Both the position numbers and the translations under genes were made by a program. Below the pieces are notes generated by a model. That model saw only the letters and a program-made list of their open reading frames with translations. It searched no databases and was not told the DNA's origin. DNA of 64,000 nt from Phil1 sp040767925 (GTDB lineage: Bacteria > Bacillota > Clostridia > Christensenellales > CAG-138): NCBI GenBank assembly GCA_040767925.1, contig JAXGNN010000001.1:124001-188000 (forward strand), read 5' to 3'. Position 1 is the stretch's first letter. Each line of letters begins with the position of its first letter. Of the stretch, positions 1-8,549 are shown in pieces.

Positions 1-657
1 GCATACGCCGATATGTTCCGTCCCCTTGATCGTCACCCTGTCCACGACGGAAAGGACGGTCAAGCGCCCGTCGACAAGCCAGCCGTTTACCGTGATCTCG
101 TCATTTTGATAGAATTCCTCCAGCAGAGCCCTGTCCTCCCGCGAAAACGAGAGCGTCTCCCCGATGCGTTTTTTCGCCTCTGCGGCGTCTTCGACGCGGA
201 TCACACCCCTCTGCCCCTGGCTGTCCACGGGCTTGAGCACGGCGGGAAAGCGCACGCCCGAGAACCGCGCTTCGTCGAACGCGGCGTCGAGCAGCGCATA
301 TTCGGGCGTGGGTATGCCGCGCTCGCGAAAGAGCGCCTTCATCACGCGCTTGTTGGTCACGGAAAGGGCGGTTTGCGCGTCGATGTAAAACGGAAGCTTC
401 AGCGCCTCCGCCGCCTTCGCGGCCGTCAGGACGGGCTGGTCGGTCCCCATCGTCACGATTCCTTCGGCCCCGTGTTCGCGCGCGGCGTTTAAAACGCCCT
501 CATGATCGAAGGTGCTGACGAGCGCGTGCGCGTCCGAAAGCGCGGCGCCCGGGCAATCCTTCAGATAATCGGCGAGGATCACATACTCCCCGCGTTCTTT
601 GGCACGCTCTATGAGATTCAGCTGACAGCTCCCGCCGCCCAAAACCATGAGCCTCAT
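1..657 (-). CDS. ATP-grasp family enzyme, 3' part cut by window edge
   Basis: Carboxylate-amine or carboxylate-thiol ligase of the ATP-grasp superfamily; the substrate is unknown. The 219 visible codons begin MRLMVLGGGSCQ, a Rossmann-like pre-ATP-grasp domain with a glycine-rich turn. Further on are TMGTDQPVLTAAKAAEALKL, then TNKRVMKALFRERGIPTP and FPAVLKPVDSQGQRGV, which match the ATP-grasp substrate and ATP-binding segments with the conserved lysine in LKPVDS. The catalytic C-terminal half lies outside the window. The ATG overlaps the stop of the upstream glycosyltransferase (ATGA), so it is the last visible gene of the surface-sugar operon. It may add an amino-acid-like group to a glycan precursor; that is inference. 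Confidence 0.8.
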   Translation of the reverse strand, partial: MRLMVLGGGSCQLNLIERAKERGEYVILADYLKDCPGAALSDAHALVSTFDHEGVLNAAREHGAEGIVTMGTDQPVLTAAKAAEALKLPFYIDAQTALSVTNKRVMKALFRERGIPTPEYALLDAAFDEARFSGVRFPAVLKPVDSQGQRGVIRVEDAAEAKKRIGETLSFSREDRALLEEFYQNDEITVNGWLVDGRLTVLSVVDRVTIKGTEHIGVC

Positions 658-1403
658 TCCCCGCCCCCGTTCAGGATTCTTTTGATTTCATAGCACGGTC
701 CGCGCTTTCTAAGGAACCCGAGCGCCGTCTTGGGCGCGTAATAGACGTACATATTCAAGAGGAGCGCAACAAGCCGCGCCGCGCGGTAGCCCGAGCGCGG
801 CGCGGGCGCGTAGCGAAGCTCAACGCTTTTCGCGTTCCTCGTGTGCTTAAAGATCTCCAGCGAAATGTATGCGAAGCGCGTATCCGCGCGGATCACCTTT
901 TCGACCAGCCCCCGCGCCATGATGCGGAAGCTGCACACGCGCACGTCCGCGGGTTTTTGGGAGATGCGATCGAAAAGCCTGTCCCGAAGGCGCGAACCGA
1001 ACGCGCGAAAGGCGCCCTTGTCCCTGTTTTGCGCCGCGCCGTACACCACGTCGTACCCTTTTTTCAATTCGTCGTACAGCGTGAGGATATCCGCGGGGTC
1101 CTGCTCGAGGTCGTCGTCGATGACGACGGCGCAGTTCCCCTTCGCGTGGCGAAGCCCGCACAGGATCGCGCTCTGCTGCCCAAAGTTGCCCTCGAGCAGT
1201 ATGCCCGTCACACGCGCGCGCTCCCGGCAAAGCCTCCCGATGAGCGCGGCGCTGCCGTCCGTGCTGCCGTCGTCCACGAGCACCACGGAATACTCCCTGA
1301 ATCTTCCCAGCGCGCGCTCCAGCCGGTCCACGAGCTCCGTAAGCGTTGCTTCGGCGTTATAGACCGGCACCACCGCGCATATGCTGTCGTCTATTTTCCG
1401 CAT
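654..1403 (-). CDS. Family 2 glycosyltransferase
   Basis: GT-A fold glycosyltransferase of 249 residues, predicted to transfer a sugar from a nucleotide- or polyprenyl-linked donor at the cytoplasmic face. The N-terminus carries the GT2 signature AVVPVYN, then VLVDDGSTDGS and the metal-binding VVIDDDLEQDP. A longer open frame extends upstream, but the start taken here, MRKIDDSICAVV, lies inside the end of the preceding aminotransferase gene with a 13-base overlap and puts the GT2 signature at the usual distance from the start. The C-terminus has a mildly hydrophobic stretch but no clear double membrane anchor, so it is not obviously a DPM1/GtrB type. Confidence 0.85.
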   Translation of the reverse strand: MRKIDDSICAVVPVYNAEATLTELVDRLERALGRFREYSVVLVDDGSTDGSAALIGRLCRERARVTGILLEGNFGQQSAILCGLRHAKGNCAVVIDDDLEQDPADILTLYDELKKGYDVVYGAAQNRDKGAFRAFGSRLRDRLFDRISQKPADVRVCSFRIMARGLVEKVIRADTRFAYISLEIFKHTRNAKSVELRYAPAPRSGYRAARLVALLLNMYVYYAPKTALGFLRKRGPCYEIKRILNGGGE

Positions 1404-2509
1404 AGCGCCTCCCGCACGGCCTCCGTCACGGCGTCGCACTGCTCTATCGTCATCTCTGCGAACAGCGGCAGCCTTAAAAGCCGCCCGCATACGCTTGTTG
1501 TGACGGGCAAATCCTCGGGCGCGTACCCCAGCGCCCTCCCCATCGCAGACGCGTGCAGCGCCATATAGTGGAAGGCGCAGCCGATGCCCTTCCCCCTGAG
1601 ATGTCCCTGCACCCGGTCGCGTGTTCCTTCATCCTTCAGCAGGATATAAAACAGCTCGCAATTGTTCGCGTTATGCTCCGGTATCACGGGCAGCGTGAAG
1701 CCGAGGCGCTCCGCCATGCCGGAAAGCCGCTCGATATAGCGCAGATAGACGGCCTTGTGCCGAGCGACGATCTCCTCTTCGCGCTCGAGCTGGGCGCACA
1801 GCAGCGCCGCGTTCACTCCGCCCATCGCCACGTTCATGCCTGCTGCCCGCCAGGTGTACGCCCCGACCTCCCCGCGAAGGAACGCGGCCCTGTCCGTCCC
1901 GTTGTCGTAGATCGTTTGCGCCTTTTCGGCAAGCTTTGGATACCCTTTGCCGATCACGAGAAGCCCGCCCTCGTCCGCCGATATGTTCTTCGTGCGGTGG
2001 AAGCTCAATATGCCCATGTCGCCGACGGCGCCGAGCGGTCTTTCCTTATACCGCGCGCCGAAGGAGAGCGCAGCGTCCTCAATGAGAAGCGCATCCCCCA
2101 AACGCGCCCTGAGCGCGTCCATGTCCATCGACGCCGCACCGTAATGCATGGGGATCACGGCGCGCGTGTTCGCGTTGATAAGCTCCCCGACGTGCTCAAT
2201 ACCCAGCGCCTTCGTGCGCTCGTCGATATCCGCGAATACGGGGCGCAGCCCCGCCCGCAGGAGCGCGTTGGCGCAGGAGGGGAACGTAAAGGAGGGCATG
2301 ACGACCTCCCCACCCCTCTCGAAGCCGAGCGCCGCGAAAAGGAGCTCGAACGCGGCGGAAGCGCTCGAGGTCAAAAAGATCGTTTCGCCGTAAAGCGCGG
2401 AGAGGGCGCGCCGCGCCTCGGCCGGATAGTCCCTGCCGGAACAGAGCGCGTCGGCCACGTTTTGCCGCTCCGTTTCCCCGTAGCTGGGCTGAAAAAAGGG
2501 TGTGTTCAC
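1391..2509 (-). CDS. DegT/DnrJ/EryC1-type sugar aminotransferase
   Basis: PLP-dependent aminotransferase of 372 residues that aminates a nucleotide keto-sugar. The PLP lysine is in SFHRTKNISADEGG, the standard DegT signature, preceded by LIEDAALSFGARY with the cofactor-binding aspartate. The start is GTG (VNTPFFQPSYGETE), chosen because it overlaps the upstream stop as GTGA and has a purine-rich GGGGGAAGA just before it; a frame opening further upstream would need a deep overlap. The motif resembles WecE-type dTDP-4-keto-6-deoxyglucose transaminases, and rmlA-rmlB, which make that substrate, lie about 10 kb away. A role in making dTDP-4-amino-4,6-dideoxyhexose is therefore plausible but inferred. 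Confidence 0.88.
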   Translation of the reverse strand: MNTPFFQPSYGETERQNVADALCSGRDYPAEARRALSALYGETIFLTSSASAAFELLFAALGFERGGEVVMPSFTFPSCANALLRAGLRPVFADIDERTKALGIEHVGELINANTRAVIPMHYGAASMDMDALRARLGDALLIEDAALSFGARYKERPLGAVGDMGILSFHRTKNISADEGGLLVIGKGYPKLAEKAQTIYDNGTDRAAFLRGEVGAYTWRAAGMNVAMGGVNAALLCAQLEREEEIVARHKAVYLRYIERLSGMAERLGFTLPVIPEHNANNCELFYILLKDEGTRDRVQGHLRGKGIGCAFHYMALHASAMGRALGYAPEDLPVTTSVCGRLLRLPLFAEMTIEQCDAVTEAVREALCGK

Positions 2510-4041
2510 TCTTCCCCCTCGCTTTCCACGCGGTAGACGCGCACTTCCCATTCCTTATCATACATATATTTCGGTATACGCATGGCGTAGGGCGAATCAA
2601 ACGCGCCCGCCAGCGTGCAGTTCTCGTCGAGAAACCGCCGCATGTCCCCATAGTACGGGGAGAGATTGCCGTAGAGGATATTGTAAACCGGGCGGTTCAT
2701 ATAGATGAAGTCCATCTCGGCGGGATACACGATGTATTCGATGCCGTTCCCTTCGACATACTCCTCAAACGTAAGCCCACGCTCCTCGAGATAGGCGAGG
2801 TTTCGGTAATCGAGAAGCGTCCCGCGTTCGAAGGCGAACTCGCCGTTGAGGTTCGCGAGCGTCTTTGCGCCCGCGGGCACATGCGCGTCCAACTGCGCGA
2901 GATAGTTTTTATAATCGTCGTTCAGGTAAGGGCGCACGGAGAGGAAGGATATGGCGGCGACAGTCGCGCCGAAAAGGCTTAGAAGCGCCGCCCCAGCCCG
3001 TTTGGGCAGCAGGTCCGAAAGATACACGAGGATGAGGTAGCAGACAGGAAACAGCAGGATCACGGCGGGCTGCGAGTAGCGGCCGATCGCGATGAAGCCC
3101 GCGTTGAGAGCGAGAAGGGGCAGCAGCAATTTGAGCGCGTCGCGCCGGAAAAAGGCGCATACGGCCAAAGCGAGCGCGCCCGCCGCGAACAGAACGAGCT
3201 GCGGCTTGATAAAGGGCGTATAATAGGTCCCGCTGACCTGCAGGAACAGCTTCAGGAAATACTCCGGGAAGCTCTTGAGCTTTTGCGCAAGCGTGAGCGT
3301 GACGCCGAGCTCGCTGCCGTATCGCGCGTAATGCGCGAAGAACCCCGGGTCGAGCGAGAGGCTGATCCCCACGAACAGCGCGGCGAAGCACGACACCGTG
3401 CCGATGAGAAGGAGCAGGTTCCGCACGCGCAGCTTCTTTTCCACGATCGCGTACAGGTACAGCGCGCCCGCGCAGAGCGCAACCATGAGGCTGTTGGGAT
3501 GGACGCCGATAAAGACGCCGACGAGCGCCCCCAGAACGAGATCCTTCCGGTATCCCCACGCTTCGAGGTTCTTCAGGATATAGAGCATCGCCGCAAGGAT
3601 GCCGAACGCGATGACGATATCCTGTCTGGCCATATGCGCGGCGTAGACGAACTGCACGTCGAGCGACAGCGCGACAGCAAAGCCCAACGCCGCCCAGCGC
3701 CTCTGCGTAAAACGCAGCGCGAGATTATAGAAGAGACAGAGCGCCGCCGCGCCGAACAGCAATGAGATGAGGCGCACCGCGAAGAGCGAATAGCCGAGCG
3801 CGGCGATCAGGGGCATCTGCATCGCGTGGAAGAGCAACTTGATCGCATGGGGATAGCGCGGCAGCAAATTGAAAAAAGGCTCCGTGCCGCCCGCCCCGTT
3901 CGCCGCAATCTCGCGCGTCAGGCCCGCGAGCCACGACTCGTCCGAGTGCATGAAAGGGAACCTGTCTAAAAAAAGAAGGTTGACGAGCAGCCAAAGCCCG
4001 ATATAAACGAAAATGATCCAGGATGGAAGCCGCGTTTTCAT
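2506..4041 (-). CDS. GT39/ArnT-like membrane glycosyltransferase
   Basis: Polytopic membrane protein of 511 residues resembling the PMT/ArnT (GT-C) superfamily, which move a sugar from a lipid-phosphate donor at the outer face of the membrane. It begins MKTRLPSWIIFVYIGLWLL (first membrane segment), followed by a short external loop, FPFMHSDESWLAG, whose acidic residues fit the GT-C catalytic loop. About ten further hydrophobic segments follow, then a soluble C-terminal tail of roughly 110 residues. It is first in a minus-strand operon with the aminotransferase, GT2 and ATP-grasp genes. The ATG lies directly behind a TATAAT box with no Shine-Dalgarno sequence, suggesting a leaderless message. 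The acceptor cannot be read from sequence. Confidence 0.8.
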   Translation of the reverse strand: MKTRLPSWIIFVYIGLWLLVNLLFLDRFPFMHSDESWLAGLTREIAANGAGGTEPFFNLLPRYPHAIKLLFHAMQMPLIAALGYSLFAVRLISLLFGAAALCLFYNLALRFTQRRWAALGFAVALSLDVQFVYAAHMARQDIVIAFGILAAMLYILKNLEAWGYRKDLVLGALVGVFIGVHPNSLMVALCAGALYLYAIVEKKLRVRNLLLLIGTVSCFAALFVGISLSLDPGFFAHYARYGSELGVTLTLAQKLKSFPEYFLKLFLQVSGTYYTPFIKPQLVLFAAGALALAVCAFFRRDALKLLLPLLALNAGFIAIGRYSQPAVILLFPVCYLILVYLSDLLPKRAGAALLSLFGATVAAISFLSVRPYLNDDYKNYLAQLDAHVPAGAKTLANLNGEFAFERGTLLDYRNLAYLEERGLTFEEYVEGNGIEYIVYPAEMDFIYMNRPVYNILYGNLSPYYGDMRRFLDENCTLAGAFDSPYAMRIPKYMYDKEWEVRVYRVESEGEE

Positions 4042-4047
4042 GCGTAC

Positions 4048-4077
4048 ATTATACGGCAAGCCCCCGCGTTTTCGCAA
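4048..4077 (-). promoter_or_regulatory. Promoter of the surface-sugar operon, apparently leaderless
   Basis: Minus strand reads TTGCGA (4072-4077), an 18-base spacer, then TATAAT (4048-4053). Six bases follow and then the ATG of the GT39-like gene, so the expected start of transcription falls on or next to the A of the start codon. No Shine-Dalgarno sequence is present. Confidence 0.6.
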
Positions 4078-4107
4078 AGGCTTGCCGCATGCTTTTATTG
4101 ATCCAAC

Positions 4108-5778
4108 TCAACCCGTCACGACGGGATAGCCCGCCGCGATCCAGCCCAGCTTCATGCCAAGATGCATGGATACGGCGTCGTACCCGAGCATGCGCAGCAC
4201 GGCGGTGGTCTGGCCTGCGGTCTGGCCGCTGTAGCAGGTGACGATGAGCTTGCCCGCGGGGAGCTCCGCGAAGCGCTCCTGCATGCCCTGGCCGAACGGG
4301 ATGTTGATGGCGCCCTCGATATGGCCGAGCGCGAAGTCCTCCGCCCTGCGGATATCGAGTACGGTCACGCCGCCCGCCTGCACGGCCGCGAGGGAATCCT
4401 CGAGGCTGATCTTATAGCTGGCGTTGTCGGCGATGCCGTTGAAGTACTTGACGACCTCGCCAAGCAGGAACGGATCGAACGACGCACCGGCGTTCGGCAG
4501 TTCGTTGGGCGTGGTGTCGACATACTTCTCATAGCCCTCGATTGTCATCGCGCCGCTGTTGAAGCCGCTCTGCAGCGAGTAGGCGTCGATGCCCAGCATG
4601 CGCATGAGCGCAACGGCCTGGCCCGCGGTCTGGCCGGTGTAGCAGTAGACGTAGACCGGTTGGTCCTTGGGCAGGTACGACACCTTGGCGGCGAGGTCCT
4701 CGCCCCAGGCGGCAAGATACGCGCCCTTGATGTGGCCCGCGGCGTAATCGTCCGCGCTCCGGATGCTCAGGATGAACGGGGTCTCGCCCGCGTCGAGCTT
4801 GGCGAACAGGTCGGCCCACTGCAGGACGGGGTTCCCGGGGAACTCTGCGAAATACTTGTTGGCCGCGGTCGTTTTGACATAATACGTCCAGCCCTTCGCG
4901 CCCGTCATGCCGAACTGCAGCGAGTAGGCGTCATAGCCCAGCGCGCGCATGATCGCGACCGTCTGCCCCGCGGTCTGGCCCGTATAGCAGGCGACGATGA
5001 TCTTCTCATCCTTGGGCAGGCCGGCAAAGCCTTCCTGCATACCCTGGCCGTAAGGGAGGCTCTCTGCGCCTTCGATGTGCGCGATGGCGTAATCTTCGGC
5101 CGAACGGATGTCGAGGAGCATCGCCTCACCCGCCTGCAAGAGCGTGTCTGCATCCGCGGAAGCGATCTGGAAGCTGCCGTTGTCGTTGACGGACTTGAAA
5201 TAGTCCTGTACGAACGCGAGCACCTCGGGATCGAACTCGGCGCCGGCGTCGGGCAGCTCGTTTGCCGTGGTCTCCAGGTAAGCCTCGTAACCCGCGACCT
5301 TCGTCGCGCCGTAGTTGAAGCCGAGCTTCACCGAGTATGCCTCGACGCCCAGCATGTTCAAAAGCGCGATGGCCTGACCCGCGGTCTGGCCGGAATAGCA
5401 GTACACATACACCGGCTTATCCTTGGGGAGCAGGGCGGCCTTGTTCGCGAGGTCCTCGCCCCAGGACGCGCGGTACGCGCCCACGATGTGACCCTGATCG
5501 TACACGTCCTGCTGGCGGATGCTCAGGATGAACGGCTCCTCGCCGGCGTCGATCAGCGTGAACAGGTCCTCCCACGTCACGATACGGTTGCCGGGGAATT
5601 CCGCGAAATACTTGTTGGCCGCATCCTCGAGGGCGACGCCCTCGGCGGGCGCTTCGGGCGCCTGCGTCTGCGCGGCGGGGGTGCTGGTTGCGGCGGGATT
5701 CGCGCCCTCCTTGTCGCCGCAGCCCGCAAGCGACAGGATCAGCATCGCCGCCAGCAGCAGCATCAGAAATTTTTTCAT
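4108..5778 (-). CDS. Lipoprotein with four rhodanese domains
   Basis: Exported lipoprotein of 556 residues: signal peptide with lipobox LAGC (Cys20), a short Thr/Pro/Ala-rich linker, then four rhodanese-like sulfurtransferase domains at roughly 55-175, 200-300, 307-425 and 450-555. Each keeps its active-site cysteine (Cys127, 264, 379, 515) in the same loop, CY(S/T)GQTAGQ. Domains 1 and 3 resemble each other, as do 2 and 4, with a repeat of about 252 residues, so the gene arose by duplication of a two-domain unit. The start follows AAAGGAG at good spacing. It is last in the sulfur operon and probably handles persulfide sulfur outside the membrane; its donor and acceptor are unknown. Confidence 0.88.
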   Translation of the reverse strand: MKKFLMLLLAAMLILSLAGCGDKEGANPAATSTPAAQTQAPEAPAEGVALEDAANKYFAEFPGNRIVTWEDLFTLIDAGEEPFILSIRQQDVYDQGHIVGAYRASWGEDLANKAALLPKDKPVYVYCYSGQTAGQAIALLNMLGVEAYSVKLGFNYGATKVAGYEAYLETTANELPDAGAEFDPEVLAFVQDYFKSVNDNGSFQIASADADTLLQAGEAMLLDIRSAEDYAIAHIEGAESLPYGQGMQEGFAGLPKDEKIIVACYTGQTAGQTVAIMRALGYDAYSLQFGMTGAKGWTYYVKTTAANKYFAEFPGNPVLQWADLFAKLDAGETPFILSIRSADDYAAGHIKGAYLAAWGEDLAAKVSYLPKDQPVYVYCYTGQTAGQAVALMRMLGIDAYSLQSGFNSGAMTIEGYEKYVDTTPNELPNAGASFDPFLLGEVVKYFNGIADNASYKISLEDSLAAVQAGGVTVLDIRRAEDFALGHIEGAINIPFGQGMQERFAELPAGKLIVTCYSGQTAGQTTAVLRMLGYDAVSMHLGMKLGWIAAGYPVVTG

Positions 5779-5802
5779 TTTAGTTTCTCCTTTCATATTT
5801 GG

Positions 5803-6702
5803 TCACGAGGCGTCGCCCGCCGACGGCTTCACGGTGGAGTCCGGGGCGGCGGCCTGATTGCCCATCACGTCGACGAACTCGGTCCACGAGCCGTCGTAAA
5901 CCCTGACGTCCAGATACCCCGCGTCCTTGAGCGCGGTATACGTCTGCGCCGCGCGCACGCCGGACTTGCAGAAGACGATGAGCTTCATCTCGGGGAAAAC
6001 GTCCTTGTTTAAATACGTGCTCTGCAGATCCATCGGCGACTTATACTCGCCGGAGGGGTAGTTGTTCCAGATATAGTCGATGTTGACCGAACCGGGTATG
6101 GTGCCTTCGGCATACTCGGCAGGAGTGCGCGCGTCGATGATCAGCGTGTTCTCCTCGGGCTTATCCAAAAGCATCTTGATGTAATCGATGTTGACCAGAA
6201 GCTTCTTTTGCTTCTCCCCCGCCTTGTATTCGGCCGCTTGCAGCACGGTCGCTTCCGCCGTGACCCCGGCGCCCGCCTTCACGAGCTTTTCAAAGCCGCC
6301 GCTGACCACCTTGACGTTGAAATTGCCGTACACGTTGAGCGTCCACTGCACGCGCGCCGCCTGCATGTTGGCGTTGCCGTCGTACAGAAGCAGCGTATCC
6401 GCCTCCGTCACGCCCGCAGCGCCCATCGCCGACTCGATCTGCCCCTTGTCCGCGAGGGTGTTCTCATAAGGCTCGCTCGTGGTAAGCAGCGCCATGGGGA
6501 TGTTGACGGCGCCCTCGATATGTCCCGCCTCATAATCCTTGGCGGGGCGGACGTCCACGAGGAGCGCGCCCGCCTTCGCGAATGACAGCGCTTCCTTGGC
6601 GGTCACGATATATCCGCCCGTCTGCTCGAAGGCGTAGTTGGCGCAGCCGCAGCTCAGGATGATGAGCGCGGCGCACATCAGCGCCAGAACGGTTTTCTTC
6701 AC
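5803..6702 (-). CDS. Two-domain rhodanese lipoprotein (thiosulfate sulfurtransferase-like)
   Basis: Exported sulfurtransferase of 299 residues. A signal peptide ends in an ILSC lipobox (Cys18). The first rhodanese domain (LLVDVRPAKDYEAGHIEGA) has lost the active-site cysteine: the loop reads LLLYDGNANM, as in the structural domain of two-domain thiosulfate sulfurtransferases. The second (LIIDARTPAEYAEGTIPGS) keeps it in VFCKSGVRAAQ. The start is GTG, chosen for the GGGAGG just upstream and because it begins the signal peptide. It sits between the flavoprotein gene and the four-rhodanese lipoprotein in the same direction, so both surface sulfurtransferases are made with the membrane sulfur transporters. 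Confidence 0.88.
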   Translation of the reverse strand: MKKTVLALMCAALIILSCGCANYAFEQTGGYIVTAKEALSFAKAGALLVDVRPAKDYEAGHIEGAVNIPMALLTTSEPYENTLADKGQIESAMGAAGVTEADTLLLYDGNANMQAARVQWTLNVYGNFNVKVVSGGFEKLVKAGAGVTAEATVLQAAEYKAGEKQKKLLVNIDYIKMLLDKPEENTLIIDARTPAEYAEGTIPGSVNIDYIWNNYPSGEYKSPMDLQSTYLNKDVFPEMKLIVFCKSGVRAAQTYTALKDAGYLDVRVYDGSWTEFVDVMGNQAAAPDSTVKPSAGDAS

Positions 6703-6731
6703 GTTGTTCCTCCCTTCCCCTGCAAGCTTCT

Positions 6732-7946
6732 TTAAAGCTGTGCTTCCACTTCGCATTTGCACAGATTGCTCTCGATGATCCTTTGCACCTTGCCTTGCTT
6801 AATGACCACCACGGCCGGACAGCAGGCGACGCCGAGCCTCCTTGCCAGCCCGTCGGACTTATACGTGTCGATCCTGTGGCAGCGGTAGCCCGGGTGTTTC
6901 GCGAGGACCTGCTCGAGCTCCGTCAGAAACTCCCTCTGCTCCTTCTCGACGGCGCTGTACACGTACGCCACGCCGTCCCCCGCCATGATCTGGTGCTCGA
7001 ACAGCTCGCTCTCGGCGATGTACTTCTCCGCCATGACGCCCGCGGTGGCCGCGTCGCCCACGCAGGTGGCCACCTGCCTGAGGAAGCGCTCGCGCACGTC
7101 CCCCGCTGCGAACACGCCCGGCACATTGGTGCGCATGTTCTCGTCCGTGAGGATGTAGCCCCTCGGCGTCATGTTGAGGATGCCCTTGTAAATCCCCGTG
7201 TTGGGGATGTAGCCGATGAACAGGAAGCAGGTAAAGCAGCCGACCGGCAGGATCTCGCCCGTCTTCAGGTTCCTGAGGTTGACGCGCTCCAACTGCTCGC
7301 CGCCCTCATAGCTGTCCACCACGGTGTTCCACAGAAACTCCATTTTGGGATTCGCGAGCGCAGCGGCCTTGGCGATCTCGTTGCAGTCCATCACGCCCTC
7401 GTCGTGCAGCACGGAGACCTTCACCTTGCTCGCAAAGCGGGTCAGGAAGATGCCCTCCTCTATGGCCGCGTCGCCCGAGCCGATGACGAGCACTTCCTTA
7501 TCGGTGTTTGCGGCGGCGTCGCAGGTGGCGCAAAACGCGATGCCGCGGCCGATGAGCTTCTCCTCGCCCGGCGCGCCCACGACGCGCGGCTTGCTCCCGT
7601 TGCAGACGATGACCGCCTGGGCCTCGTAGCGGTTGCGAAAAGTCTCGACGGCCTTCACGTCGCCCGAAAAATCGACGTTCTTCACGTCGGTCAGCTTGAA
7701 ATCGACGCCGAAGCGCTTCGCCTGCTTATGGAAAAGCTCCATCAGCCCTTTTCCGGATATGCCCTCGGGAAAACCCGGGTAGTTCTCGATCTCGTTGGTG
7801 TTGGTCGCGAGGCCGCCCACGAAGGACTGCTCGATGATGAGCGTCTTCAGGCGCGCGCGCCCGCAGTAGATGCCCGCGGTAAGCCCCGAAGCGCCGCCGC
7901 CGATGATCACCACGTCGTATTGTTCGACCTTTTTCTCTCTCGTCAT
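6732..7946 (-). CDS. Thioredoxin reductase-like flavoprotein with C-terminal thioredoxin-like domain
   Basis: FAD- and NAD(P)H-dependent disulfide reductase of 404 residues. It has the FAD site GGGASG (residues 16-21), the redox-active CATC (139-142), a second nucleotide site VIGSGDAA, and the closing FAD motif FAAGDV, as in low-molecular-weight thioredoxin reductase. About 90 extra residues follow: a predicted thioredoxin-like fold ending ACCPAVVVIKQGKV, with the cis-proline region intact but no CxxC at its expected N-terminal position. The operon context suggests it reduces a persulfide or disulfide on the neighbouring TusA or transporter proteins instead of a free thioredoxin; that is inference. 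AAAGGA lies upstream of the ATG. Confidence 0.88.
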   Translation of the reverse strand: MTREKKVEQYDVVIIGGGASGLTAGIYCGRARLKTLIIEQSFVGGLATNTNEIENYPGFPEGISGKGLMELFHKQAKRFGVDFKLTDVKNVDFSGDVKAVETFRNRYEAQAVIVCNGSKPRVVGAPGEEKLIGRGIAFCATCDAAANTDKEVLVIGSGDAAIEEGIFLTRFASKVKVSVLHDEGVMDCNEIAKAAALANPKMEFLWNTVVDSYEGGEQLERVNLRNLKTGEILPVGCFTCFLFIGYIPNTGIYKGILNMTPRGYILTDENMRTNVPGVFAAGDVRERFLRQVATCVGDAATAGVMAEKYIAESELFEHQIMAGDGVAYVYSAVEKEQREFLTELEQVLAKHPGYRCHRIDTYKSDGLARRLGVACCPAVVVIKQGKVQRIIESNLCKCEVEAQL

Positions 7947-7961
7947 GGCGTTGGTTTCCTT

Positions 7962-8510
7962 TTACATAAAGTATTTCACGAGCAGCTTGCTCCCGACGAT
8001 CGCGCCCGCGAACAGAAACGCCGCGAACACCCAGCCCGAGAGCGAGAGCGACGCGATGCCGCTAAAGAGCGCGCCGATATTGCAGCCGGCCGCAAGCCTC
8101 GCGCCGTATCCCATCAGGAGGCCGCCGAGCGATGCCGCGACGACCTGCTTCCATGATTTAATCTTTTTGATTTTGAAGCCGGACGCCAGCAGCGCCGCGA
8201 ACAGCGCGCCCGCGATGACGCCTATGTTGCGCCAGCTGTCGGCATAGTGCACGACCCCCGCGCCGAGCGTGGCCTGCGCGCCGGGCGAGCTGAAGTAATA
8301 CCAATTGTCCACGCTGCCGCCCACGAGCTTGAAGAGCCACGCGCCCCAGTTCGCGAACACGCCCGACACGCCCCAGGGATTGCCCGTGACGGCGAACGTC
8401 ACCACCTGAAAAAGCGACAGCAGCAGCGCGCCCACGACATAGGGCAGCGCGTCCTTGAACCATTTTTTATAGAACGCGTTATTGCCGATCTTATCCAATA
8501 AAGCCTTCAA
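7962..8510 (-). CDS. YeeE/YedE family membrane protein, second half-size gene
   Basis: Polytopic membrane protein of 182 residues from the YeeE/YedE sulfur-transport family (thiosulfate uptake in characterised members). It has about five hydrophobic segments and the family's cysteine motif near the C-terminus, GYGARLAAGCNIGALFSG. Single-chain relatives are about twice as long; here another half-size relative lies upstream with tusA between them, so the two probably form a heteromeric channel. The start is TTG, supported by GGAGG eight bases upstream and by the lack of a better start. Cys in AAGCNIG is the expected sulfur-relay residue. Confidence 0.8.
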   Translation of the reverse strand: MKALLDKIGNNAFYKKWFKDALPYVVGALLLSLFQVVTFAVTGNPWGVSGVFANWGAWLFKLVGGSVDNWYYFSSPGAQATLGAGVVHYADSWRNIGVIAGALFAALLASGFKIKKIKSWKQVVAASLGGLLMGYGARLAAGCNIGALFSGIASLSLSGWVFAAFLFAGAIVGSKLLVKYFM

Positions 8511-8549
8511 CGTATCCCCCTCCTTCCGTTCGTTGGGAACCTGAGAGCG

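Noticed and set aside
4108..5778. Near-repeats at the DNA level, considered as a recombination or mobile repeat
   Set aside because: They are coding repeats of rhodanese domains in one continuous frame, with protein-level divergence between copies.
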